From: Cerasicoccus maritimus
Lineage (GTDB): Bacteria > Verrucomicrobiota > Verrucomicrobiia > Opitutales > Cerasicoccaceae
Length of the DNA: 64,000 bases
Assembly: GCA_031296935.1 (NCBI GenBank)
Contig: JAVDPD010000006.1
Coordinates: 124,001-188,000, forward strand
Direction: 5' to 3'
Shown piece after piece: positions 17,459 through 25,785 of the stretch. The translations under genes and the position numbers were made by a program. The number at the start of each line of letters is the position of its first letter. Position 1 is the first letter of the stretch. Under the pieces are notes generated by a model. It saw nothing but the letters and a program-made list of their open reading frames with translations. It made no database searches and was not told where the DNA came from.

Positions 17459-18111
17459 TTATCAATCTGAATTCTGAAATTAAGGCGGTATGCTTTGATT
17501 TGGATGGCACGCTTGTTGAGGAGTGCTATCCAAACGCGCAAATCGACAGACGGTATCTGGCCGGTAACTTCATTCTGAATCTGTTATCCAACATGATTCA
17601 AGCGAATGGTTATGAGCGCGCGGAAGAACTGCTGTTGGAGTATCTTGATATCAATATCTATTGGGATTACAGCGACATTATCAAGCACTTTAAGTTAGAC
17701 GAAAAGCTGGCGCTGCTCTGGCTACGGCTTTGGCATAAGAAGAATTTAATCGTCATGCAGCGCAATGTTGATTTGGCGTATGAGTTGCATCAGGCAGGCT
17801 ACGGCATTTATGTGATCAGCAATAATCCTCACTTGGGGTGCCTTCTTAAAATGGAGCGCGCGGGCTTGGCTGGCGAGACAGGAAAAGGAATTGTAGAGGG
17901 AGTATTTGGTTCAAACTTTGGCCTTGGGCAGAAAATGCAACGATCTTTCTGGACCCGGGTTTTGGATGATATTCCTTGCGCTCCGCATCGACTTGCGATG
18001 GTAGGCGACAATCCATTGGAGGATGCAGAAGTGCCCATGTCTGTTGGTGTAGGGCAGTGCTTTCTGGTCAAGGCAGATGGATGTCTGACCGAAGTCGGGC
18101 AGCCCGTTTAG
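17455..18111 (+). CDS. HAD-superfamily hydrolase
   Basis: The 218-aa protein has HAD motif I DLDGTLVEE (nucleophile Asp and second Asp), motif II in YVISNNPH, and motif III/IV MVGDNPLEDAEVP. It overlaps the isomerase gene by ATGA, so the two are translationally coupled. It would dephosphorylate a small phosphorylated metabolite, plausibly a sugar phosphate given the context; the substrate is not evident. The helical cap domain lies at about residues 25-105. Confidence 0.8.
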   Translation: MIINLNSEIKAVCFDLDGTLVEECYPNAQIDRRYLAGNFILNLLSNMIQANGYERAEELLLEYLDINIYWDYSDIIKHFKLDEKLALLWLRLWHKKNLIVMQRNVDLAYELHQAGYGIYVISNNPHLGCLLKMERAGLAGETGKGIVEGVFGSNFGLGQKMQRSFWTRVLDDIPCAPHRLAMVGDNPLEDAEVPMSVGVGQCFLVKADGCLTEVGQPV

Positions 18112-18150
18112 ACCGCTGGACTTGCCTGGTCTCAGTTGTATAGAGTAGTC

Positions 18151-19890
18151 ATGAAGACTGGTTCGCTATCAGAGGCGCCATCGTTTCGTTCATTTCTATG
18201 GGCCTGTCGTCGGTCGTTTAGGAATTACCTGAATTGGCGCATATGCAGCGTACTTTGCGTAGCGCCGTATCCGGCAATCACCAACGCGATTATCGAGCAC
18301 GGTTTGAAATACAAGGACGCATTTCTCTGTGTTCAATTGACAGCCGTGTCGTTGTTGCTTCTGGCGGTGCACGCGCTGACCATGATCAAATGTGCTAAGG
18401 AAATGGCCAACGCTACGCAGGTGATGGTGGTAAGCATGCGCCGAGAAATTTTTACCAAGCTGCAGATGATGCACTTTGGCTACATTGATAAAATGCAGGC
18501 GGGGCGATTGCTTTCCAAATATGCGATTGACTCACAAAATATTGAAATGGCAGTGATGCCGCTGATGAGCATGGTAGCCCCAGAACTCGTGCGCACGACT
18601 TTGCTGATCACGGTCCTGGGGGTTCTCAATCCATGGTTGTTAATCTTTGTGGTGATCGCTCTGCCACTTGTGGTATTGGTGCGCGTACTCTTTTGGAATC
18701 GCTTACAGCGCATCAATGAGCGCGTGCGACGCGACCGTGAGCAATTGACGGGATTCGCCAGTGAATTTATCGGTGCAATTAAGCTGACAAGAAGCTATGG
18801 GCAGGAACACCGCGTTGTACGGGATATGGAAACTGTCAGCCAGGTTTATGGTGATTCCCGGTGCGCGCAAATCCATCTTGATCAGACCTTTGGTTGGACG
18901 ATGTTCGTCATCCTTGTTGCCATCGAAGTACTCGCAATAGGCTTTGGCTCGCTACTGGTGCTTAAAGATTTATTAACGCTTGGTGCGCTGGTTGCGTTGG
19001 TCGGGACGTTGCCTATCATTGTGGCACCGGTGAATATACTCAGTCAATTTGGCGTTCAGTATCTGCAAGCCAAGGAAAGCTTTCGCTCGATCAAAGAGCT
19101 GGTCGATTCTGACTACACAGAGCAATGGAATGGGGAAACAAAGCCTTTGATTTTCGAGGGGAAGATTGAACTGCGGAATGTCTCCTTCCGCTATGAGGAA
19201 ACTACGCCATGCGTAATTAATCATGTGAGTTTAGCGATTGAGCCCGGGCAGCATATTGCACTGGTTGGTGCCAGTGGATCAGGAAAAAGCACGCTCGTTA
19301 ACCTGGTGCTCGGTTTGTATTCCACTACCGAGGGAGAGATTGCCATTGATGGTGTTTCCATCGAAGATTTAGATCTGCGAGCTTTCCGAAGACGTTGTTC
19401 AGTCGTCATGCAGGACAATTTACTCATCAGTGGATCGATTGCGGAGAATATGCGTTTTGGCAAACCTGAGGCGACTGATGAAGAACTTGTTTTAGCTGCA
19501 AAAGCCGCGAATGCTTGGGAGTTCATCAAAGAGTTGCCCGAAGGTCTCCAGTATCAGGTAGGGGAACGCGGATCATCGCTTTCAGGAGGGCAAAGACAGC
19601 GCATTGCTATCAGCCGTGCGATACTACGTGACCCGATATTACTCGTACTGGATGAAGCGACCAGCGCTTTGGATAATGAGAGCGAAGCACTTGTCCAGGA
19701 AGCGGTGAAGGAGCTTTCACGCAATCGAACCACGATCACCATCGCACACCGATTGAGCACGATCCGCGACGCTGATATGATCTTGGTGATGGAAGGCGGG
19801 CAGATTGTAGAAGCCGGAAGTTATGACGACCTTGCGGCTGCCCCTGGAAGTTTTTCAAAGCTGCTTGCGGCTTCGCGAAGCGAGTGCTGA
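18151..19890 (+). CDS. ABC exporter, fused membrane and ATPase domains (MsbA-like)
   Basis: The 579-aa half-transporter has six transmembrane helices (residues about 25-315) and a C-terminal ATPase. The ATPase has Walker A GASGSGKST, the Q-loop in VVMQDNLL, signature LSGGQRQR, Walker B ILLVLDEAT and switch His in IAHRLST. I chose the ATG at 18151; a TTG at 18136 is possible. The type exports lipids, glycans or peptides. It lies 39 bases after the HAD gene and probably shares its transcript, which is an unusual partner for catabolic sugar genes. Confidence 0.88.
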   Translation: MKTGSLSEAPSFRSFLWACRRSFRNYLNWRICSVLCVAPYPAITNAIIEHGLKYKDAFLCVQLTAVSLLLLAVHALTMIKCAKEMANATQVMVVSMRREIFTKLQMMHFGYIDKMQAGRLLSKYAIDSQNIEMAVMPLMSMVAPELVRTTLLITVLGVLNPWLLIFVVIALPLVVLVRVLFWNRLQRINERVRRDREQLTGFASEFIGAIKLTRSYGQEHRVVRDMETVSQVYGDSRCAQIHLDQTFGWTMFVILVAIEVLAIGFGSLLVLKDLLTLGALVALVGTLPIIVAPVNILSQFGVQYLQAKESFRSIKELVDSDYTEQWNGETKPLIFEGKIELRNVSFRYEETTPCVINHVSLAIEPGQHIALVGASGSGKSTLVNLVLGLYSTTEGEIAIDGVSIEDLDLRAFRRRCSVVMQDNLLISGSIAENMRFGKPEATDEELVLAAKAANAWEFIKELPEGLQYQVGERGSSLSGGQRQRIAISRAILRDPILLVLDEATSALDNESEALVQEAVKELSRNRTTITIAHRLSTIRDADMILVMEGGQIVEAGSYDDLAAAPGSFSKLLAASRSEC

Positions 19891-20010
19891 CATCCATTTT
19901 AAAGTGTAAGCCGCCTTGTTTTTAGCCTTTGAAAGAGTCAGCTATCGCCTCGAATAAGGCTTTCTTGAAACAATTGGTCAAGAGATCGTTACTTTAAATA
20001 CGTTGCGTGT

Positions 20011-20039
20011 TTGGTTAGTTTTCACAACGTTATGATAAT
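20011..20039 (+). promoter_or_regulatory. Promoter of the PEP-CTERM gene, overlapped by operator O2
   Basis: TTGGTT (20011-20016), a 17-base spacer and GATAAT (20034-20039) form a sigma-70-type promoter. Operator O2 fills the spacer and the start of the -10 box, the classic repressor geometry. Confidence 0.65.
20021..20036. promoter_or_regulatory. LacI-type operator O2
   Basis: The sequence TTCACAACGTTATGAT is identical to O3 read on the other strand and differs from O1 in one base. Confidence 0.75.
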
Positions 20040-20061
20040 CTTTTAACCATAACATCTAAAT

Positions 20062-20826
20062 ATGAAGGCACTACCAACAATCGCCACCTTGTTTACAACC
20101 GCAAGCCTTGCACTTGCACAAAATATCGACGACCCATCGCCAGACGTCATTTCCGGTGATGTCGTCTTGCAGTCATTCGTAGAGGAGAACGGTAACTACA
20201 CCGCAGCGCAGTTCAATAGTGACTCGAATACTATTCTGACGAATTTTGATTCACCTGACACTGTTCTGGGGGGATCAGGTACGGGCTTCACAAGCGGCAA
20301 CACGCTTGCTGGTGTCCTCTACAACAGTGCGAACTCCGGAGTCAATTTCCGCATGAATTTCCAGAAAAACGGTGGCTTTGGAGCGATTCTAACCAACGGA
20401 TCAACCTTTGTCAGCAGCCCTTCGCTTGGCCTTACCTTCGGTAATGGTTCTGGCATGAGCATTATCCTGCCGGAGTTTGTTTTTGGCTCGGTGGAGAGCG
20501 AGGAAATTTATGGTATCGGCTTTACGCTGGCTCGTTTACAGACCGACGCCACCATCACGCTGTATAGTGATACAGATGGCACAAATCAGATTGGCAGTTC
20601 GGTGACTTTTTCGGAAAACATATCCGGCTCCGGCTATTCGTTTTTTGGTTATGCTGGCGATACTGTGATTCGTCGAATCGATGTGGATGTCGATACAAAC
20701 CAGTTCAGCATCGATGATGTGATTGTTACTACGAGCGCCATTCCTGAGCCTTCCGCCTATGCCGGGATGGTCGGAGTCCTAGCCTTGCTTTCCACCGTTT
20801 ACTACCGTCGCCGTAACCGTAAGTAA
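20062..20826 (+). CDS. PEP-CTERM exported protein
   Basis: The 254-aa protein has a signal peptide (MKALPTIATLFTTASLALAQ), a beta-rich body with a DTVLGGSGTGF segment, and a C-terminal sorting tail. The tail consists of IPEPSAYAG, a hydrophobic helix (MVGVLALLSTVYY) and the basic RRRNRK, which is the PEP-CTERM/exosortase signal. Such proteins go to the cell surface or exopolysaccharide. No exosortase is in this window. It is controlled by operator O2 and ends in a strong terminator, so it is a single-gene unit in the LacI regulon. Confidence 0.85.
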   Translation: MKALPTIATLFTTASLALAQNIDDPSPDVISGDVVLQSFVEENGNYTAAQFNSDSNTILTNFDSPDTVLGGSGTGFTSGNTLAGVLYNSANSGVNFRMNFQKNGGFGAILTNGSTFVSSPSLGLTFGNGSGMSIILPEFVFGSVESEEIYGIGFTLARLQTDATITLYSDTDGTNQIGSSVTFSENISGSGYSFFGYAGDTVIRRIDVDVDTNQFSIDDVIVTTSAIPEPSAYAGMVGVLALLSTVYYRRRNRK

Positions 20827-20845
20827 ATTCACGGCGCTAGATTCG

Positions 20846-20876
20846 AAAAACTCCCTGAGCTCAGGGAGTTTTTTTT
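20846..20876 (+). terminator. Terminator of the PEP-CTERM gene
   Basis: A perfect 18-base palindrome CTCCCTGAGCTCAGGGAG (20851-20868) is preceded by five A and followed by eight T. Confidence 0.85.
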
Positions 20877-20944
20877 GTACCGATTCGATCCAGCGATGTA
20901 TTCTCAGACACGTCACTTAAATAGAGGTGCGATGAGCAAACGGC

Positions 20945-21008
20945 TAGAGATAACATGAAGTTGCCGGGTTGAGCAAGTGCTGGACCCGGCAACTTCATGT
21001 TATCTCTA
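20945..21008. repeat. Perfect 24-base inverted repeat at the end of the symporter gene
   Basis: Arms 20945-20968 and 20985-21008 match perfectly (TAGAGATAACATGAAG...), with a 16-base loop. The right arm contains the symporter stop codon. No U-tract follows on either strand, so it is not a standard intrinsic terminator. Confidence 0.75.
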
Positions 21009-22916
21009 TTCTACAAAACCGTCGTCACGCGCATCTTGTTTGGCCCTGCGCAGATCGAGCAATAAAGCCCGAATGTCTCTCACGCCGCCAAATAAAAACC
21101 AAATGGTTACGATCAGCGCTTTAACGGAGGCAAACAGCAAGAACCACTTCCAGAAGCTCGCCCACCAGCCCTCATCAGTGCCGACGGTTAAGTGAACTAC
21201 CAAGGCGAAAATAAATAGTGAAAAAAAGCTGACGCCAACCACAGCTGTTATCAGATAAATCATTTTATCCCCATTGGAGAACTCTGAATCCACGCCGAAT
21301 TGCTTGAAGCGTTCGATCCGGGTTTCGACCGCGGCAGGTTTGGATTCGCCGTCTGCGTAGTCGCCGCGATGCAACATCTTATCAAGGTTGAAGCGCTCTT
21401 TGCCACAAAGGGAAACGATTATATAGGAACAAACAGCGGAGGAAGTTGCAGCAAACCAGATTTGCTGTCCGTTGAGGAAGAAGTCAGGGTCAAGCATTCG
21501 GCTTATCATGCCAGTTGTTGGGACGAGGGCGCCAACAATCATTGCTGCCCAAGCGGCTTGAGTCGTTCCGCGTTTCCAGTACAGTCCTCCAATGATAACC
21601 GAGCCAGCACCTCCCATAAAGATTGCCGCCGTCATCGACATAAACATGAAGATGAAATCATTTTGTTGGTAAAGCAGGCTGAAGCAGAACCCAAATACAG
21701 CGACCCCGGCAATTGATAGCCGCAGCGCCAGCAAATGTGTTTTAGGCGAAAGCGGTTTCCCGTACATGGGGATGATTACGTCCTGCACAAGAATACTGCC
21801 CCAGGAATGCAGATAGGTGTTGTCGGTGGAGATGGCGGCAGCCCACATTGACGCCACAAACAACCCCAGCAGGCCAGGCGGTAGCAAATAAATCAGGACG
21901 GTGGGTGTTAGCAACTGTTGCTGACTTTGCCCATCGGGCATACTGTCGAGGTGGTTGGTGACGGTGCTCGCTAAATCTTTAAAATTGGGGTGGGTAAGTG
22001 CAACGAAAGCACAAATTGGCAGAAACATTGGCAATACGTTAATTACTGCTGTTCGCCAGTTGCCGAGTACCTTGGCCATACGAGCTTCGTGAGGAGTCTT
22101 TGCCGAGGCGTAATAGGCTTGGCTTCCTTGCCACGCCATGACGCCATAGAAAGCGCTAAACACAGAAATGGCGTAATACCAGAAATTGAAGTCCGTCACC
22201 TTTTGAGTTTGAAATGGATGGAGCAGTGACGCTTCCTCGGGCGCAGTTTCAAGGGCCTCAACGATATCGCCCCAAGCAAAGTAGTAGAGGAGAAATCCCA
22301 ACAGCAAGAGCATGACGATATTGATGAGCTGCCCCTGGATAAAGTCGGTGATCATGATCGTTATCTGTCCACCGCTGAGCGTGAAGAAGAGGGCAATGCC
22401 CAGCATGGTCGCCATGACTACAGGGTAAGTGGGAAGGGCAATTCCAAGAAGGGAAAATGCACTGGGGAATTCCAACACGTGTATAAAAAAACGTGCGGTG
22501 ACGGCAGGAAAAATCCCGTAGTTGATGATGCCGGAAAGGAAGCATATGCTGGCGGCGAAGATGCGAAACTTCCGACTGTAGCGCACCTCCAGAAACTGCG
22601 CGAGCGTTAGGGCTCTTGTCTGACGGAAACGGTAGATGACCCAGCCCGATAGCGATATGATCAGGCCTATGGGCAGAAGCATCAGTTGCCAGTACTCGGG
22701 CACGAATCCTGATGAGTAATGAAGCTCAAATGTTGCAATGACGGTGATGGCACCGACACCGGAAACTCCATCAGCAACCGTTAGTAAATAACGCCCGGCG
22801 CACCGGTTTGCGGCTAGAAAGTCGGCGACGCTTCGGGTGTAAGATTTGAGAATGATGACCACCGCCATCAGGCAGGCAGCGATTAGGGTAAAAAGCGTCC
22901 AGTCGAGAGTTCCCAC
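21006..22916 (-). CDS. Sodium:solute symporter (SSS family)
   Basis: The 636-aa polytopic protein has about 13-14 hydrophobic helices. SSS-family features include the N-terminal RSVADFLAANRCAGRYLLTVADGVSG and the WVIYRFRQTRALTLAQFLEVRYSRKFR segment. Family members import sugars, amino acids, sialic acid or other solutes with sodium. Context (glycan-active protein, isomerase, LacI regulator) suggests a sugar or sugar acid. It begins 30 bases after the pseudopilin gene and is probably co-transcribed from the O3 promoter. Confidence 0.85.
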   Translation of the reverse strand: MGTLDWTLFTLIAACLMAVVIILKSYTRSVADFLAANRCAGRYLLTVADGVSGVGAITVIATFELHYSSGFVPEYWQLMLLPIGLIISLSGWVIYRFRQTRALTLAQFLEVRYSRKFRIFAASICFLSGIINYGIFPAVTARFFIHVLEFPSAFSLLGIALPTYPVVMATMLGIALFFTLSGGQITIMITDFIQGQLINIVMLLLLGFLLYYFAWGDIVEALETAPEEASLLHPFQTQKVTDFNFWYYAISVFSAFYGVMAWQGSQAYYASAKTPHEARMAKVLGNWRTAVINVLPMFLPICAFVALTHPNFKDLASTVTNHLDSMPDGQSQQQLLTPTVLIYLLPPGLLGLFVASMWAAAISTDNTYLHSWGSILVQDVIIPMYGKPLSPKTHLLALRLSIAGVAVFGFCFSLLYQQNDFIFMFMSMTAAIFMGGAGSVIIGGLYWKRGTTQAAWAAMIVGALVPTTGMISRMLDPDFFLNGQQIWFAATSSAVCSYIIVSLCGKERFNLDKMLHRGDYADGESKPAAVETRIERFKQFGVDSEFSNGDKMIYLITAVVGVSFFSLFIFALVVHLTVGTDEGWWASFWKWFLLFASVKALIVTIWFLFGGVRDIRALLLDLRRAKQDARDDGFVE

Positions 22917-22946
22917 GGCGTTGTGCTATACAATGTTGGCCTGATA

Positions 22947-23594
22947 TCATTGAGCCCGCGGATCTAGAAGGTTGCGGCCGCGTTCAATGACTTCCGCTTT
23001 GGAAACCAGCCCAACGCTGCCATCGAAGTATAGAACGTTGGCTTGTCCGTTATGTGGATATTCGAGGCCTAAAGCGTTGTAGGGGTTGTAGTAGTAGCTG
23101 TTTGTGGCAGTAATCAGCCATGCCTTTTTTGCTGGATCGATAACCTGTGTCGTCTTGAGGACATTGATGGCGGGACGGGCCGAGGGGTTGGGCGCGCAGC
23201 TAATGCTTGGCGCGAAGTTGATAATCTTGTTTTCCTCCTCAGAAGCTGGGTTGTATAAAATGTTTTCCACACCTTCCTGAAAGGCGATTTTACTGCCTGG
23301 TTTCGGAATGGCTCCGATATATTCAGCCAGTCCCATATACCAGGGTGGGTCCGCGTAGTTATTACCGGAATTGCTGACCATCGGTAGATCGTATTGATGG
23401 TCTATTGCGTAAAGGTTCGTTGCATTGCCTAACTGACGTAAGTTGCTTGTAGACCGCGCTGTATTTGCCTTCTGTTTTGCGATTCCAGCAACGGAGTAGA
23501 ATATAGCCGACAAAAGGGCAATAATCCCAATGACGACTATTAATTCTACGAGAGTGAAACCAGGTCGATGGTAGAAGTCTACTTTTCTTGTCAT
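22947..23594 (-). CDS. Type II pseudopilin-like protein with H-X9-DG motif
   Basis: The 215-aa protein starts at ATG 23594, supported by AAGGAG at 23599-23604. It has the class III signal: a short basic leader, then GFTLVELIVVIGIIALLSA with the Gly-Phe cleavage site and Glu5. The C-terminus carries the H-X9-DG motif (HNGQANVLYFDG), known from large paralogous sets of Planctomycetes, Verrucomicrobia and Lentisphaerae pseudopilins. These are often placed with polysaccharide-use genes; their job is poorly known. Operator O3 lies 44 bases upstream of the start. Confidence 0.85.
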   Translation of the reverse strand: MTRKVDFYHRPGFTLVELIVVIGIIALLSAIFYSVAGIAKQKANTARSTSNLRQLGNATNLYAIDHQYDLPMVSNSGNNYADPPWYMGLAEYIGAIPKPGSKIAFQEGVENILYNPASEEENKIINFAPSISCAPNPSARPAINVLKTTQVIDPAKKAWLITATNSYYYNPYNALGLEYPHNGQANVLYFDGSVGLVSKAEVIERGRNLLDPRAQ

Positions 23595-23637
23595 GAAGCT
23601 CCTTATCAAATGAACAGGGAAAGGAGTCAATGACGCT

Positions 23638-23653
23638 ATCATAACGTTGTGAA
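23638..23653. promoter_or_regulatory. LacI-type operator O3
   Basis: The sequence ATCATAACGTTGTGAA is the exact reverse complement of O2. Similarity to the O2 promoter extends several bases on both sides (GGT-A-TTTTCACA before, ATA after). It serves the minus-strand pseudopilin-symporter unit. Confidence 0.75.
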
Positions 23654-23699
23654 AATTGACCTTGGCGTAACAAAAGTGTGCTCCAAGTTCAATTCTCAG

Positions 23700-24734
23700 T
23701 TAGCGTTGGGGGCAGTTAATCGGGCAAGGGCCTACAGTTCCTTCGTAGTTAACAATGAAATCCAGCTTCTCAGACCTGGACTGCTTCTGCGGGGTGGCTA
23801 TCTGCCTCAAAAGCATATCAGCTGCCCTATCGCCCATACTCTTCAGAGGGACCAGAATAGAGCTTATGTCAATGCCGCCGAGGTTAGTTCGATCATCGGT
23901 AAATGTAATTAATGACAGGTCTTTTGGAAGTTCCAAGCCAGTTGTCTGGGCGGCGATTTGAACCGGAAGCGCATTGGAGTAGGAAACCGCGATAACGGCG
24001 GTTGCTCGATTCTCCTTCGATAGCTCTGCGCGGCACAGGTTAATGCGTTCAGCCCTTGAAACATAGCCTTCCTGGCGCCAGACCGATTGTTGAATGCCCA
24101 GGTCGCGACATTTTTCCACGAAAGCGTCGTACCGCGTTCTCATCAAGTTGTTCGTTTGTAAGCTCGATCCGGTGTAGTCGACAATTGCGATGTGCTGATG
24201 GCCTAAATCGTGTAGATGAGCAACGACTAATTTCACTGCATTGGCGTCATCCGAGCTGACGCAGTTGTACCTTGAGTCCTTATTGAGCCAGACGGATGGG
24301 ATATTCTGTTTGGTTAATAACTCCTCCAACTGTTTGGGAATCTGGTTGAAGTAGGCAATCAGAACGCCATCCACCATCCAGTTCCTCATGATGCTTGGGA
24401 AGAAACTGGGATCAGTCAGTTTTTCATCTGGAAGCATGCTAAGAATTAAGTGGTATCGCGATTTCTCCAAGCGCTCACAGATGCTGGTAGCTATTGCTTG
24501 TTGAAGCATGCTCTTTTGCGGGTCATTTGACATGATCAATGCGATCGCTCCAGATCGACCTGTTCGCATTGCTTGGGCAGAGGTATTCGGTGTATAGCCC
24601 AATTCTTCAGCGGTTTCGATGATGCGCTTGCGTGTGGCTTCGCTATAATTGGCTCCGTTCCCGTTGAGAACGTGACTGACCGTAGCAGGGGAAAGGCCGA
24701 CTTTTTCGGCTATTGCTTTTAATGTGATTCGCAT
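23700..24734 (-). CDS. LacI-family transcriptional regulator
   Basis: The 344-aa regulator has a helix-turn-helix at the N-terminus (TLKAIAEKVGLSPATVSHVLNG, then YTPN and the hinge helix ...SAQAMRTGRSG) and a periplasmic-binding-like sensor domain. The ATG at 24734 gives the canonical start MRITLKAIAEKVG. It is the only LacI-type protein in the region, and three LacI-style operators flank the surrounding genes, so it probably represses the glycan-use genes. The effector is presumably a sugar. Confidence 0.92.
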   Translation of the reverse strand: MRITLKAIAEKVGLSPATVSHVLNGNGANYSEATRKRIIETAEELGYTPNTSAQAMRTGRSGAIALIMSNDPQKSMLQQAIATSICERLEKSRYHLILSMLPDEKLTDPSFFPSIMRNWMVDGVLIAYFNQIPKQLEELLTKQNIPSVWLNKDSRYNCVSSDDANAVKLVVAHLHDLGHQHIAIVDYTGSSLQTNNLMRTRYDAFVEKCRDLGIQQSVWRQEGYVSRAERINLCRAELSKENRATAVIAVSYSNALPVQIAAQTTGLELPKDLSLITFTDDRTNLGGIDISSILVPLKSMGDRAADMLLRQIATPQKQSRSEKLDFIVNYEGTVGPCPINCPQR

Positions 24735-24799
24735 TGCAGAGAAAGATTCAGAAAGCAACGAGTAGTAGCCACCAAGGCATACTCCGGTCAATCAGAACT

Positions 24800-24982
24800 T
24801 CATCTGCATTCAGCCTGGCCGGCTGCCGATGTCCGAATACAGATGCTCGAAGCCCTTTCCAGCGTAGCCCAGTCGATCCGATTGGCGGCCTGATAAAGGG
24901 CCTGACGCTGATCCAGCATATGCTCCAAATCCTGCTGAAATAATTGAGGCTCCTCTTTAAGGCGCTTTTTCGGCTTCATCAA
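24800..24982 (-). pseudogene. IS5-family transposase N-terminal fragment
   Basis: The 60-aa open frame contains FQQDLEHMLDQRQALYQAANRIDWATLE, which matches the start of IS5-group transposases (L-D-x-x-H/Q-x-L...x-IDW-x-x-LE). It then runs into unrelated residues and stops, so only the N-terminal part remains. An inverted repeat next to its start may be the old IS end. Confidence 0.6.
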
Positions 24983-25022
24983 ATGACCAGTTTTTATGGG
25001 TTTAACTCGTTTTACTGGTCAT
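24983..25022. repeat. Inverted repeat ATGACCAGT/ACTGGTCAT
   Basis: Nine-base perfect arms (24983-24991 and 25014-25022) are separated by 22 bases just upstream of the transposase fragment. It could be an IS end or an operator. Confidence 0.5.
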
Positions 25023-25094
25023 AATAATGCCCACATCAGAGAGGTAGGTCACTGATAATCAGATAGATGTCACCTTTTTCAGGGGCGACTAATT

Positions 25095-25179
25095 GGTAGG
25101 GACGGTTGTCCTCAACCGTCCGGTTTCACCCGATGGGCGACTCATGCGTGGCGGACGGTTGTGGGCAACCGTCCCTACC
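25095..25179. repeat. Dyad element made of two GGACGGTTG hairpins
   Basis: Two hairpins GGACGGTTG-N4-CAACCGTCC lie at 25100-25121 and 25153-25174. The outer 14-base arms GGTAGGGACGGTTG (25095-25108) and CAACCGTCCCTACC (25166-25179) also pair with each other, so the element can fold as two short hairpins or one long one. Confidence 0.75.
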
Positions 25180-25204
25180 TTTCGAGATGAATTAAACCGG
25201 CGAT

Positions 25205-25223
25205 GATCCCGCTCAGCGGGATC
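25205..25223. repeat. Three-base-loop hairpin GATCCCGC-TCA-GCGGGATC
   Basis: Perfect 8-base arms lie 37 bases beyond the stop of the 25260 gene. It has the same loop size as the post-stop hairpins elsewhere in the window. Confidence 0.5.
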
Positions 25224-25259
25224 GCCCTCCAGTCGCAAAATCAACCTTATCACGCGTCG

Positions 25260-25748
25260 CTAGCTGCCGGTGGACGACTGGATGCGGGTTGCGCGCGGAA
25301 TGCCTTGGATGGGCGAGGAGTGCTCCTGGATGATTTTCCAGCCGTCGCCGTCGCGGCGGAGCGTCATTGTGGTGCGGATGTGGATATTCCAGCGGGACTT
25401 ATCCGGGCGCACGTAATACTTAAAGAAATGCTCGAACGAGACGAGCGCGGTGTCGCCCTCAGTCCAGACCTGAAGCTCCTTCGCGTAGGAATCATAAAAT
25501 TCGACGACTTGCATGTCGCTGCGATACAGCTCGGCAATGGCCTGGTAGCCGCGGAAGGTTTGGCCAACGGACACCATCACCGTGACCCTCGGATCCTCCG
25601 CGTAAAACCCCGCCATCAACGCCGGATCGTTCCGGTTGTAGGCCGCAACCCAATCCAACACGAATGCCCGCGCGCTGTCATCGGTCTCACTCGCGCTCCA
25701 CGCATGAGGGGCCAGGAGGAAGATCAGCAAGGGGAGCGCGGCTTTCAT
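25260..25748 (-). CDS. Exported SnoaL/DUF4440-like protein
   Basis: The 162-aa protein has a signal peptide (residues 1-19, cut after AWSA). The mature part is an NTF2/SnoaL-like cone fold: an N-terminal helix FVLDWVAAYNRNDPALMAGFYAEDPRVTV, then alternating strands ending in LRRDGDGWKIIQEHSSP, the usual last strand of DUF4440 proteins. Members include ketosteroid-isomerase-like enzymes and non-catalytic binders; no function can be assigned. It is the first higher-GC gene after the Pycsar-like operon. Confidence 0.75.
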   Translation of the reverse strand: MKAALPLLIFLLAPHAWSASETDDSARAFVLDWVAAYNRNDPALMAGFYAEDPRVTVMVSVGQTFRGYQAIAELYRSDMQVVEFYDSYAKELQVWTEGDTALVSFEHFFKYYVRPDKSRWNIHIRTTMTLRRDGDGWKIIQEHSSPIQGIPRATRIQSSTGS

Positions 25749-25785
25749 GGATGTTTGAAGTTTGCGTGCGAGCCCTCTTGAGGTG

